Positions 20,616 through 32,005 of a stretch of DNA of 64,000 nt are shown here, piece after piece (the first letter of the stretch is position 1; each line of letters opens with the position of its first letter). The DNA is from Linyphia triangularis. Lineage: Eukaryota > Arthropoda > Arachnida > Araneae > Linyphiidae. The position numbers and the translations under genes were made by a program. The notes under the pieces were generated by a model that was not told the DNA's origin, ran no database searches, and saw only the letters and a program-made list of their open reading frames with translations. The DNA lies in NCBI GenBank assembly GCA_963978545.1, contig OZ021729.1, positions 6,941,501 to 7,005,500 of the forward strand. Direction: 5' to 3'.

Positions 20616-22931
20616 TCACAACCTCTCCGCCAGCCAAATAGCACCGAAGCATCCCATCTTTATAGTCTGCGTCAAGTATTTGTAAAAGGGCGCCTTGACA
20701 GCGTCATGCGCAAGTCCCGTGTCGTGATGATGCTGCTCGTCATCCCTGAACCTCTTCAAGACGTCCAAGAGCTCTTTGTTCTGCTCGGGATCATCGGCCA
20801 GGAGCTCCCGTATTTGACTGTTGTAGTGGTCAGCTATTACTTCTTCGACGGCGACGGTGCAGGCCATGGCGCTTTCTTTGCCGAGCAGGGCTGTACCTGT
20901 TTAGATGGGGAAATGGATTTCAGTTCAGGGTTCCCACTCAAATCACAGAATGAAAATCAATGACTTTTCAATGACTTTTAAGGACATAATTAATGTTTTT
21001 AAGGACCTTTGAATTTTTTTTTCAGGCATTATGTCGATATATACATTTTTAATATAGTATATTCTACCAAAATAGTTACAAGTTGGTGGATGCGTAATAC
21101 AAATACGTCGGAAAATTCCGATATGGTGCAGATAAGTGGCGGTCACGCAGAAATAGCAAGTCCGTCTTGGAATTTTTATAAATTTTGCAGTTGGACAACA
21201 TTTGCAAAAATTAAGGACTTTTAAGGACCTCTAAGCATTTTTAAGGACCTTGAAAACAAGTTAAAAAATATTAAGCACTTTTAATGACTTTCAATGACAG
21301 TGGGAACCTTGCAGTTATACTATACTTATTCCCTTAAAGTGAAACGATCAACAAAAATTAATCAGTTTTCTAAAGACGACATGAGTGAGGCCTGAAAATT
21401 GTCAATCTTAGTTAGCATCCACAATCACTTTTCATAACAGCTTGACAGAAGAGATGACTGAAATAGTATCACTAATATCTTACCACACAACTTCTGTATA
21501 CAAAGCAATAACGATACTTCTCTACAACTTTTTTAGATACAAAATTAATAAAAAGAAACTTATTTTTTGCTTATAATAGTAACATTTCTTATCTAGATAT
21601 AAATACGCATTATCAAAGTTTGCTGTGCAAAAAAGGACTAAGTTCAAGACTAATACACATATTTTTAGAAGTTTCACACAAACCCCATTCTAAATAATTA
21701 ACAAATGTCATTACTATGGGAAGCAAGCATAAAAAAATATGACTTCAAAATATGTTGGCAGATGGAAAAAAATACATTACCAGAGGCCTTTCAAAGAGAA
21801 GGTACCTTGCATTTGTACCTCGAGTTGGAGAAAACTTTTCGGTAAGTGATGAGAGAAGGAAGGGGGAGAGGGGGATGGGGACGGGCAGCGTTGCCAGATT
21901 TCGGACTTAAAATTTTTGGGTAGGCAATTTTTCGAAAGGGCATTTTGGGCATAGTATATTTAATAATATTTTTACCGACTGAAAAAACAATAGTATTCTA
22001 AAAATTAAGATTTCTTGAATTTTAAAAAGTATTAAGAAAGGCAGTATATCGAAATATAAGTGTGGGAAAAGCAACAGAGGTAGTATTAAAAATACTACGT
22101 CTGGCAATGCTGGGTTGGTTGGTTGTTTTCAGATTATCTGGTCAGCAAAACGAGGGCTATAATGCGCCGAAACATTCGTCATTTGACAAGCCAACATACA
22201 TTTAAAAACATCTATGCCTTACACTGGACTCAAACCCGCAACCTCGCAGTCTAGAAGCTAGTATGCTATCCACTATACCGTTTGGTCGGCCTGGCAACGC
22301 TGAGTTGTTTTTCATATTATCTGGCGCCGTCAGCAACACGAGGGCTATAATGCGCCGAAACATTCGTCATTAGACAAGCCAACATACATTTACAAACACC
22401 CATGCCTTACACGGGACTCGAACCCGCAACCTCGCGGTCTAGAAGCTAGCACGCTAATCACTATACCCTTGCAACGCTGGGAGATGGGAGGGAGATACTG
22501 GGCTTATAGAACGAATATGTTGGTGTGGGCTAAGCGAGTGCGCAATAATCCCCATTGTCATAATGTCATTCCTAATAATACGTTAAGGTAATCAAATGAT
22601 TCATACCAGCTCCTAGTGCGAAACCAGCAACGTTCCAGATAGGCAGCAACATCGAGGGCCTAGCTCGATACTTCGGCAGAAGCTCTTCGAACTTCTTGAG
22701 GTGGTCCTTTTCCTGCTCCCACATCTCCTTGATGACGGATCCGAGGTTGCTGTTTCCCAAAACGGCCATCTGGCCAGCGTATATTCTGTCGGCGCCGAAT
22801 TCGCCCGCGTGGTCAACGCGCAGAATCCTATCTTGGAGACTGCGGCGCCTGTATGTGTTAGTCTCTTGAAAAGCCTTGGTGGCTAATCCTCTGCGAAGGA
22901 CGCAGAAGGTCGTGATAGGAATTGCGGCCAT
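20616..22931 (-). CDS. COQ7: COQ7: 5-demethoxyubiquinone hydroxylase, mitochondrial
   Basis: Two coding exons, 22931-22607 and 20896-20616, are joined across a GT-AG intron (GTATGA donor, TAAACAG acceptor) after GALGAG to give 201 residues. COQ7 (CLK-1) is a di-iron enzyme of the inner mitochondrial membrane that hydroxylates demethoxyubiquinone in ubiquinone synthesis and works with COQ9. All six expected iron ligands are visible: Glu44 (DHAGEFGA), Glu74 and His77 (EQEKDH), Glu126 (AVEEVIADHY), and Glu162 and His165 (DDEQHHH). The N-terminus (ITTFCVLRRGLATKAF) is basic and free of acids, as expected for a mitochondrial presequence. The C-terminus IWLAERL is typical of the family. The start ATG sits in AAAATGG, directly after a 3' splice site at 22950 (TTCTTGCAG). 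The 1.7-kb intron holds two MITEs and two SINEs. Confidence 0.96.
20926..21311. mobile_element. CAGGG-ended MITE (family A), copy in COQ7 intron
   Basis: It begins CAGGGTTCCCACT and ends AGTGGGAACCTTG, with rows of aatgacttttaaggac-like repeats. The 5-bp flank cagtt occurs on both sides (20921-20925 and 21312-21316). hAT-like ends with 5-bp duplications fit the group called hAT5. It starts 30 bases inside the COQ7 intron from the acceptor. Confidence 0.8.
21886..22112. mobile_element. Short MITE ending CAGCGTTGCCAGA
   Basis: The left end cagcgttgccaga is inverted at the right as tctggcaatgctg. About 227 bases, AT-rich, without coding capacity. Its right terminal repeat was the target of two SINE insertions. 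Confidence 0.6.
22114..22290 (-). mobile_element. tRNA-derived SINE (family 1), copy 5
   Basis: Minus-strand copy with a short deletion in the tail region (tctggtcagcaaaacg in place of tctggcgccgtcagcaacacg). The flanks ctggcaatgctgggttg and ctggcaacgctgagttg form an imperfect target duplication derived from the MITE end. Confidence 0.85.
22305..22468 (-). mobile_element. tRNA-derived SINE (family 1), copy 6, head truncated
   Basis: Minus-strand copy inserted next to copy 5. It lacks the outermost tRNA bases (the gtttggtcggc segment). The flanks (ggcaacgctgag and tgcaacgctggg) again repeat the MITE terminus, so two SINEs used the same target. Confidence 0.8.
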
Positions 22932-22949
22932 TTTATTTTCTTATGCTCC
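22607..22949 (-). other. COQ7: COQ7 first coding exon with short 5' UTR
   Basis: On the minus strand a pyrimidine tract followed by TTGCAG ends at 22950, eighteen bases before the ATG. At least one noncoding exon should therefore lie upstream. A good candidate donor (AACAG then GTGAGC) is at 23600/23599, but the promoter was not located with certainty. Confidence 0.5.
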
Positions 22950-23614
22950 CTGCAAGAAAAGAAACTATATATATATAGATATAAATAAAAAATCTACTAA
23001 TTTTGTTTGAGTTTATGGGGTTTCACCAGGTATGCAGTGTTTAAATTTTACAGAATTGGATAGAACATGCCAAGTTGAGGCCCACTAGCTAATAGAATGT
23101 GTGCGCGCGTGCTTCAGTAAATAGTAAAACATACTGTACAAAAAGGATTAAACAGTATTTTTTTTATAAAGAAAAAAAACTTGGTTATATTCACTTTATT
23201 GTCACAGCTATAAGAAAACTAAAAAACAAGCGATCAAAGTTAAAAAAAAAAAAAAAAAGTCAATGGGATTTTTGACACTGTTTGTTCCCCATGAGACAGT
23301 CAATCTGCATTAAAACTGGATTACTGTATGGCACCCCGGGGCCCACTGTCAAGTAAGCTGGTTTGGACACAGCAGGCCAAGGCCCCCCACGGGGCTGTTG
23401 CGCCAATGAATTTAGTTTAGTTTTAGCCATGCTGTTGAATTCATGCATTATTTACTTGTTACACCATCGACTAATTCGATTGTTGTTAACAATCAATTGT
23501 TCTCATCTCTAGTGCTGAATCTCCTATAATATTTATCCTATCCTGGCTTAGACTCTCGACCACCGCCCATGGGTCAGTATCACACTACCCGTGGCTCACC
23601 TGTTTGCCGATGCC

Positions 23615-23967
23615 CATGAGTTGGGAACATCGATATAGATAAACAACTGGATAGACTTCTCCATTGTCAATGCAAAGAGAAAAACGCGCCGGGGATTGCG
23701 AAGCTGGTGGGAAGATTAACCAATCACAGTTCACTTTTATAATTGGATGGAATTGCGAAAAACCTTGTAAAATGCTAGAGTATATATTTTTTTGCACATT
23801 ATTACTAATTAAGGTCTACTATTGACATTTCTGCTGTGTACAACCCAAAATTTTATTTTCAATCCCTCGGCAATCCGTATTTTTTATCCCACCAACGGCT
23901 TCATTTTCCCAGCGTTAAGCACTCTATCCAGTTGTTTATTTATATCGATGGTTGGGAACCGCTGTCT
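23615..23967. mobile_element. Degenerate inverted-repeat MITE upstream of COQ7
   Basis: gttgggaacatcgatatag with aaacaactggatag (about 23617-23654) is inverted at about 23926-23961 (ctatccagttgttta, then atatcgatggttgggaac). The right terminus reads ggttgggaaccgctg, the inverse of a hAT-like CAGCGGTTCCCAACC end. The left outermost bases are eroded. Confidence 0.55.
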
Positions 23968-24355
23968 TGATATATTGCTTCGGGAAACAGTGGAGTATCC
24001 TGACGTTTCATCTTCTACAGTAATTTAGTGAGAACCTTATGTAAGGATATCTGATGTCTACTGAGTCAATCTTCGCAGACAAAATTACAAATGTGACAAC
24101 AGAGAAAACTACAAATGTTACAGATACTTGCGATATGTCAAATGAAAGGTCTAGTCGAAACGAGTTCCCATACTAATATGCATTCGCAAATTATTGTCTG
24201 AAGGTAACAACAGTGATTCCATAAGTATGTAACTTGGCTGAAAATTGAGATTAAAACGGATATTTGGTGAAACGTTTTTTCGACGAACTCGCCAACATGG
24301 TGACGATTATGCTCGTTAACGTTAGCAAGGAAAGACAATATCCCAACATTTTCGT

Positions 24356-24532
24356 GCCGACCAAACGGTATAGTGGTTAGCGAGCTAGCTTCTAGACCGC
24401 GAGGTTGCGGGTTCCGAGTCCCGTGTTGGCATGGGTGTTTGTAAATGTATGTTGGCTCGTCTAATGACGAATGTTTCGGCGCATTATAGCCCTAGTGTTG
24501 CTGACGGCGCCAGATAATCTGAAAACAACCAA
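24356..24532 (+). mobile_element. tRNA-derived SINE (family 1), copy 7
   Basis: Full-length copy, with an extra base in the B box (ggttccgagtcc). The target duplication is cccaacattttcgt at 24342-24355 and cccaacatttttgt at 24533-24546, with one mismatch. Confidence 0.92.
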
Positions 24533-24682
24533 CCCAACATTTTTGTACTGTTTCTGAACTTTCTTTTAACTTCGATTTTCAAACTAACAAGACATTGAGG
24601 AATTGTAAATAAACCATTCCTCGGAGGTGGTGGTATTTGAAGATGTTTTTGTTATTAAATTTTTTTAATTACACACATATTA

Positions 24683-25974
24683 TACAGGGTGTCCACAAAT
24701 TAGTCGGGCAATGGAGTTCAAATACATCTGAATAACTTGGCCTTATAAACCATTATTTTCCCCCAATTAATTTATGTTCACCATGTCATTCTACATGAAA
24801 TAAAAATGTCTATTACGCCTTGTTATTAAGAGTTATACAGATCTACTAGGGGGCTTCGCCCCCTGCTCGCTGACGCTCGCCAACCCCCTGGATTGCTATG
24901 CAATCCCCTTGGCTCGCTTTGCTCGCCTTAAAGAGAAGCATTTAAAATATGCCCTAGCAAAAAGCTATTTCAGCTGCATAATGCCATGAAACTGAACCTT
25001 TTATAATTTATGAAGAGTCAGAATACTTGCCACGTCATTATTCTGTTGCTGTCGAGACGCGTTAAGCAGGGACAGTGTGGCAACGTAGTAGAAAGTTCTT
25101 GGAAAACAACAAAAATAAACAGTTTTGTAGATATATTTAAAAAAGATCGGTTATTTCATTGAACAATTAAAATTTACGGGCTGGTTTTGTATGAAGCGCC
25201 AAAATAATTAAAGTTGCTTATCGAAATTTCTTAACGAAGCAATCATATGTTCACTTAATCTTTTTTGCGATACTTAGAAAATAAAATAAAACAGTGAAAG
25301 GTCAATTATCCAGCATTTAATCAACCGGAATTTTTTGAAAATCAAATTTGGCGAGAAAATTAGCCATATTTCGCCAATAGTTTTTTTTTTAAATTTTCAT
25401 ATGAGATTTTGAAGTTGAGTGGGTGGTTTTATTCGTTATTTTGATAGTTTTTAATTCGTAATAGCTGAATTTGCACTGATTAAAGATGAGTATAGGTTCA
25501 GATTTACTGCACAACGCCTCTTAGCGATTTTTTTTAAAATTGGCGATTTAGCGCTGAATGCAACCCGGCGACCTCCGGAACATGTTCCAGCAGATAACTT
25601 TTCCGAAAAGTCTGATTTATCAGGAATTCTAATCTAAAAGAAATGTACACATCTTGGATCTATTTATTCTTGCATCATCGTAACTATTAAATCAATACGT
25701 TTTAAATAGGCAATAATTTATATCTGTAGATTGTAATAAGAAAAAACAAAATATAGAGAATCCAAGTTGTTGTTGTTGCCAGATGTATTAGTCAAATTTC
25801 AAAGGATATATTGTGATTGGCAAGAAATTCGTGCATAAAGTGCATTTAGAAGATTGGTGATTGAAGTCGTTGCCATTCTGCTCACAGAAATACAGCCAAA
25901 TTTGGACGTTACGCAAGAGAATTATATATATAGATTTGAACTCCATTGCCCAACTAATTTGTGAACATCCTGTA
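24683..25974. mobile_element. TA-flanked TIR element split by a Helitron
   Basis: The left end (tacagggtgtccacaaatta, then gtcgggcaatggagttcaaa) is inverted at 25935-25974 as tttgaactccattgcccaac, then taatttgtgaacatcctgta. TA lies on both sides (24681-24682 and 25975-25976), as in Tc1/mariner elements. Without the Helitron it is only about 200 bases, so it was a MITE. Confidence 0.75.
24846..25934 (-). mobile_element. Non-autonomous Helitron (1089 bp)
   Basis: Read on the minus strand it starts TCTATATATATAATTC and ends in a GC-rich multi-hairpin terminus (GCGAGCAGGGGGCGAAGC, then CCCCTAG). The terminal CTAG is followed by host T, and the 5' TC is preceded by host A, exactly as for Helitrons (5' TC, 3' hairpin plus CTRR, A-T insertion, no target duplication). 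Further small palindromes (gattgctatgcaatc, gcgagc...gctcgc) precede the end. No Rep-helicase ORF. Confidence 0.85.
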
Positions 25975-27000
25975 TATTTTTGAAATTTTCTGTAGCTTTC
26001 ATTTGCCACTATACACGACTTTATTAGATATATTCTTTTTCAAACTTAATAAACAGTTGTAAAATTGAAAAGAAAAAAAATATCTGTCTTTATGTAGGTA
26101 TGAGTGCCAAATTATATTGAAAACGTCTAGTTTCTGACGGACAGAAGTTACATCAAAGTGATTCAATAAATCAGTGATTCTCAACCACTGTGCCGCCAAA
26201 TTCTTAAAGTGTGCAGCCAAATTTTAGAAATGTATATTTGTAATTAATCCCTTAATAAACGTACAGTTGTTTTTGTAGTACATATTATATTATATTATTT
26301 TACATTCCAAATTATTATCATAAACTATTTAACACAGTGTATAATAGGTGTATTACAGTGTATTATAGGTAGGTAAAGTAAACAACTTTTAAACTTATCT
26401 TTTTCTTTGTGTGCCGCCAAATTTTGAAATAGTTAAAAGTGTGCCGCGACAAAACAAAAACAAAAAAAAAAAAAAAAAATTGAGAATCACTGCAATAAAT
26501 ATTCTGTTTGTGACCTTTGTGGATGATACACAATATTTTTTTTTTTTTTTTACTTTGGAATTTGTTCCGCACTCCTAGCACAAAAATTCTTCGCTTCGTT
26601 AACAGACTCATTAAAAAAAAAAAAAAAAAAAAAAAATCAAACCTTGTTTAAAAAGTTTTATGCTCAGCGTGATAATGCAAAAACGTTGTCGCTGTTCCAT
26701 CTATTTTTAAGAAGCCATAATGATGATAAAATTAAGCCACTGGCAATCATCCAAATTAAGTTTTATTCCCGGACATAAACTCCTGACCATTCTACTTCCT
26801 CATCAATATCTAAGGCAGAAAAATAATACATTCAGTATGTGTTTTTCCCCTCCAGTGGCTTTTCGCTATCCACATTTAGAGAACACCTAGGAATATTCGC
26901 ACATAAAAAGAGATCAATGACTGACTCGTCATTAACTGGTGCCCCAACTTCCCATAATAGCTTCAGCTCTGAAATTTGATGCAAATGTCAACAAGGCTAA

Positions 27001-27660
27001 TAGACTGAGAGGCGACTGCAATTTTTGGACCCCATCGAACATCATTTTGAATTTTTTATAGAAATTAGAGAAAAGTGAGTAGATTACGAATCCACTGGTC
27101 TGCCGTGGCAAAAATGGCCGAAACTGGTCAAAAATCGACTTTTAATAAGTTGAACTAAATCCAATTGTTAAATGCGCCATAACTTGCCAAATAATGAGCA
27201 TTTTTTTTTATTTGATAACCTTCACTCTTTAATTTTCAATTAAGAAGGTTGCAGATGATTCAGATATCTGTCGACGGTCTACTTGCATCTATTAAAAGGG
27301 AGCCAAGTTGGCAAAAAATATTACGTCACTTATGACGTAACTGGTGTCGCCAATTTGGCTTACTTTTAAAAGATATAAGTTTTCCGAGCCAAAGATGAGA
27401 AATCGTTTGCGCTTTTTCTCATTGAAAATCAAAATGAAGTGGGTTGCCAGACGAATAAGTGTTCTATTTTTGGCAAGTTATGACATATTTGGCAATCGGA
27501 TTTTAGTTCAACTCATTCCAAGTCGATTATTGATCCGTTTCGGCTATTTTTGCGACGGCAGACCAGTGGATTCCTCATCTACTCACTTTTCTCCAATTTC
27601 TATAAAAAATTCAGAATGATGTTCGATGGGGTCCAAAAATAGCAGTCGCCTCTCGGACTA
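27001..27660. mobile_element. 660-bp palindromic MITE, PIF/Harbinger-like
   Basis: Both ends (TAGACTGAGAGGCGACTG left, inverse TAGTCCGAGAGGCGACTG right) continue into arms of about 300 bases. The arms meet near 27320, around ttacgtcacttatgacgtaa. The 3-bp flank taa occurs on both sides (26998-27000 and 27661-27663), matching the TWA target of PIF/Harbinger elements. The superfamily call rests on those three bases. Confidence 0.75.
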
Positions 27661-27663
27661 TAA

Positions 27664-28526
27664 GCAAAGAAAAAGAAAGCTATTCCGATCTCGAAAATTA
27701 AATTTCAAGGGGTCGAAAAGGGGTTAAAAGTTCCAAACGTGGTATATGTAATGAGGAAATCCTAGTAAGGATCATTCCTCTAGGTTATAATCTTTTAGCC
27801 TAGTTCACTTAGAAATTATTTTGTAGAAAACCTTGAAATTTGGCGAGCTATTACATAAATTAATAATAAACCCCATAAAAACAAAGTTTTTAATATAAAT
27901 CTTTTATATGCATTGCCAATTTTTATATTCTTTAACACAGCGCCGATTCTGTAATCGGCATGTTCTTGGTGTTTGCATATTTTAAATATTAAAAACATTT
28001 CTATCAGCAAATTGTGCGGCAAACAACGTTTCAAAATTTATTTATTAAAAATGAACGTGAATTTAAGCACTCGCATCCAAATATCTTTTATTTATTCCGA
28101 TTAAAGTAATTTTTATTATTTATTAAAAAAGTTTGGCAACAGGAAAGGGATTCTTCAATGGTCGGTTAAATGTTATTTTAGCGCGATTGGATCACGGCAA
28201 GTTGGTTTATTAGCATTCCGTAAAAAACGACCTTTAAGTGCCAGTTACATCCCCAAAATTTGATAGAATGCATTGTCATTGACATCGAATCTATGTGCCA
28301 ATGCCAAGTTTTAGCCCGATATGATGATGGCAAGTGGGTTTATTAGGCTTCCGCAGATTTGCCCGCCATCAACACCCAAAATCGAAGCTAATATAGAGTA
28401 TTTCAAAACTCGAAAATAGCGCCTAATATATTTTATTTCATAAAAAAAAAAAAAAAAAAAGCAAGACAATTTTAGATGGAGCCACTGCATAGACATTGGC
28501 GTAAGGATTTTAAATATAAAATATAT
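27664..28526. other. No gene recognised
   Basis: AT-rich sequence. A weak internal repetition is visible around ggcaagttggtttattag (28197) and ggcaagtgggtttattag (28329), about 130 bases apart, suggesting an old tandem duplication. No ORF is worth calling. Confidence 0.4.
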
Positions 28527-28770
28527 CATACTAAACTACAAGTTAACTTGACATCACTAGACGATAGATCTTCACCGTGTTCATAGGCAGTTAATCCATT
28601 TTTGCGGAGTGAAGACATAATTCTCGCCAAACCTTATAGACTTTTGTTCTCTACAGGGTTGTGGTTTGGCGAACATTATGCTTTCACGCCGCCAAAATCG
28701 ATTAAATGCCTATGAGCACTGTGACGATCTACAGTCTAGTGATGTCAAGTTAAGTTGAAGTTTAGTATAG
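28527..28770. mobile_element. ~250-bp long-TIR MITE (family G), copy 2
   Basis: Left arm atactaaac...gttaacttgacatcactaga; right arm gatgtcaagttaagttgaag then tttagtatag. Very similar to 58402-58647 and more diverged from 10066-10314. Confidence 0.75.
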
Positions 28771-28821
28771 AAGATTGCAACATAGAACGAGCAAGAGCGT
28801 TCGACCTCGAAAAAGGGTCGA

Positions 28822-28998
28822 TTGGTTGTTTTCAGATTATCTGGCGCCGTCAGCAACACGAGGGCTATAATGCGCCGAAACATTCATCATTAGACAAGCC
28901 AACATACATTTACAAACACCCATGCCAAACACGGGACTCGAACCCGCAACCTCGCGGTTTAGAAGCTAGCACGCTAACCACTATACCGTTTGGTCGGC
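28822..28998 (-). mobile_element. tRNA-derived SINE (family 1), copy 8
   Basis: Full-length minus-strand copy with good A- and B-box segments. A perfect 14-bp target duplication, cgaaaaagggtcga, lies at 28808-28821 and 28999-29012. An open frame of 104 codons across it is fortuitous. Confidence 0.93.
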
Positions 28999-29574
28999 CG
29001 AAAAAGGGTCGAAAAGGGGTTATTAGAGGATCACGAGGAGCATTTTATGATTGCAGATTCTCTGAATGAATTTTGATTATGTGTGGTGGAATTCTGGATA
29101 GAAGCACAAAACATTGAGAGGAGATTATAAAATGTTTATAAAATACCATTCATACGGAAAACCCTAATGAGTTTTAAAGTATACAATATGATAAAAGTCA
29201 ATTTTAGGGAATTATTATATTTTTCCTAACATTGATGATGAAGTGCCCTATATGGTGTAAAGTTGTATTTGCCACATTAAATAAACCTGAATTCAATAGT
29301 CATTATTATTTCTTTATTTAAATATTCTAGAAATAATATATTTCTGTAATTTTTTGTTACAAGTACGTCTAATACACTAAACTAAGTTTATTTTATACTT
29401 AGTATTATATATTTCTATTTAAATATACACTTAATTTAGATTTACCCCAAGTTTCCCCACTATGGGGTAAAATAGTGTTATCAACATATGCATAATTTTG
29501 GCGAAAATTTAAAAATTATGCCATACGTTCAATTAACATTGTTGAAATGCATTTAATATGCAGCAAAAGTATTA

Positions 29575-30249
29575 TCTATATATTTAATAGGCAATACGTT
29601 TTTTGGGGTTAGTCCGTCCGCCTAAACCGCTCAACCAATTTCAATGATCAAGGTGTCATTTTAAAGGAAATCAGCTGTAGATTTGCCAAAACGTCCCAAA
29701 ATAATTTATTAACATTTTATTAATTATAGTTAAATTTCAATATTTTTCATCATTAAGCTACTACAAAGCCTCAATGATTTTGAATATATGAATGGCAACA
29801 TCCTTACGCATGTAAATAATAAACCCGTTGCTAATTTTAAAGCTCTTTTTAAACTCTTCGTTTCAAAGCTGATTTTTTCTGTTTTTCTGAAGCATTTTTG
29901 TATTACAGTAAATATTATTTTAAAGTATTTCTATCCAGAAAATACCTCGCGTTGGACGTCGTTCTCTAACGGGGCGACGTGAACGAAACAATCACTCTCG
30001 GCGTAATACGTACGTTGGCGGATAGTATATTTAACTTTCTATTATGAAATTTGCAACTTGGGTGTTTTCTCTATTAGGCCTTACATTAAATTTATAAAAA
30101 TTTGATTACATTTTTTATGGCTGGCAAACCTATTCAAGCGCAGCAAGATGTTTTAACCACAAATTCGAGCGGCAAAGCCGCTCAATACGAGCGCAGCGAG
30201 GCGTTTTGGGGTTGGCGAGCGTTAGCGAGCAGGGGGCGAAGCCCCCTAG
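29575..30249 (+). mobile_element. Non-autonomous Helitron (675 bp)
   Basis: It starts TCTATATATTTAATAGGC after host A (29574). It ends GGGGGCGAAGCCCCCTAG before host T (30250), preceded by a second hairpin built from gcgagcgttagcgagc. The last ~40 bases are nearly identical to the 3' end of the Helitron at 24846, defining one family. Internal sequence includes ttagtccgtccgcctaaacc. No protein is encoded. Confidence 0.87.
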
Positions 30250-30835
30250 TTGAAATAAATTTAATAGATTGATGGGGGTGATTTCCCCCGCCTGACAGAT
30301 GGGGTGGTTTACCCCCCCCCCCTCTGACGTATTTATAAAATATTTCTATAGAAAATAACACCTTGTCCATTTAGGAATAATGCATGTTGTTTTTTCTATA
30401 AAAGGACCCAACATATTAAAAAAAATTACCCATCACAAAATTTCACCTGAAAAAAAAAAAAAAAGGATTCCTTGCCTGGAAAAAGAGCTCATTGAAATAA
30501 AATGCAAAGCTTTCCAGACAAGATTGGCGGTTGAACTATTCCATCAAAAAGTTTTAAATCTTTGTATCTTTGTGTTGCCACATTGAACAATAATAACTAC
30601 ACAATTTTTAATTATTCAAATTTCTCTGAGTGTTTAACTATTAACTGTTATTAAGAGGGGACATCAGCCTGTTCCTGCTCCACACACCTAATGTTTCATT
30701 TTTTCAACAAAAAAAAAAACTAGTTTTTTCATAAATAAGCATTACAACTATCTGTTTTGCTTGTTCTATCGAAGACAAAAATGTAGACTTTGAAGAAATA
30801 TTTCGACAGGCAATATGTTTAGGAAGGACTATATG

Positions 30836-31637
30836 AAGGGTTTCTGCCAAAATAAAATGTCATAAATCCATGACTTTTCATGACTTTCCAAAACTGAAGC
30901 AAATAATTTTCCATGATTCAAGAAATCAAAACGCAATACAAAATAATAAAAATAATAATAATAATAACAACCTATATGAATTTTACTAACACGAACATAG
31001 AAAGTGAATCAATATACCATAAAATGATTTTAATAAAGGTTTATTTTAAATTAAGTAAAAAATCCTTGTTTCAGTAATTTCCAAATCAGAAGAAAAAGTG
31101 AAAAATAATTTTCCATTCTTTGATATTTCAGGTGTTAATAAAGCTAATCAATCTTTAACAGTAAAGAAATATTTGAAGAAAGTCAATAATAATAAATTAT
31201 ATCAACAAAAATCAAATGTTTTGATATCAACAATGCAAAACAAAAGAATGAAAAAAAAAAAAAAAAAAAAAAAAATTAAATGGAAACACAAGCTTATCAA
31301 AACTGTTCATTTCAGTTCTCATATTATTAATTTTTTTTTTCTTATGAGACCTTACTCGTGTGATATCACAAATTTGGAGTTCAGGAATGTTTTCATTGAC
31401 CACGGTTTTTAATTGTGACCGTTGTTTCCGTCAAAACGTAAATAAAAACATTGATGAATTTTCGATAAGCTGAATAGCAATCATGGCGTTTAAGATGTTA
31501 CAGTTACGTAATTTTACTTCAAATGTTTAGAAATCCATGAAATTCACTGTATTTCCATGACTTATGGTCGTTTTTTTTTGCTCAAATTCCTGACTTTCCA
31601 TGACATTTCCTGACTTTCCATGTGCGCGGAAACCCTG
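30836..31637 (-). mobile_element. CAGGGTTTC-ended MITE (family B), copy 1
   Basis: On the minus strand it starts CAGGGTTTCCGCGCACATGG and continues with gaaagtcaggaa repeats. The left end (30836) is mutated from the family end. The flank tatatg occurs on both sides (30830-30835 and 31638-31643), a 6-bp duplication. A long A run (31248-31275) lies inside. It matches 48984-49325 and 57085-57918. Confidence 0.75.
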
Positions 31638-32005
31638 TATATGGGTCAAGAAAATATCAGAGTGGAATAAGTTCTCTTTTACCTAGATTTCTGAAATAAT
31701 TTTTTTTTTTTTTTACATATTTGAGTGTAGGGTTTAAAGGAAGGTTCACATTTTGGAAATAAATAGGAAGTCGGGCTATTTACTTTGAATGTGAGTAAAT
31801 AGAGAGTTTGTGCACTAAAAAAAGAATTAAATCAGTTAATGAGTGGGTTACAAATAATTTACAGTATACCTAAAGGATAGGGAAAGCAAGGTGAATAACT
31901 TTGAAAAGTCATCATACGCATATACACTACATATACCATCTTATAATGTATTTCATATTGGTAGGGGAATAAACTATCAGGGATCAGGATAATGATGGTT
32001 CATAC

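Noticed and set aside
28755..29069. 104-codon plus-strand ORF
   Set aside because: It reads through SINE copy 8 in antisense; the peptide is repeat-derived.
31098..31412. 104-codon ORF with a poly-Lys run
   Set aside because: Produced by the A run inside a family B MITE.
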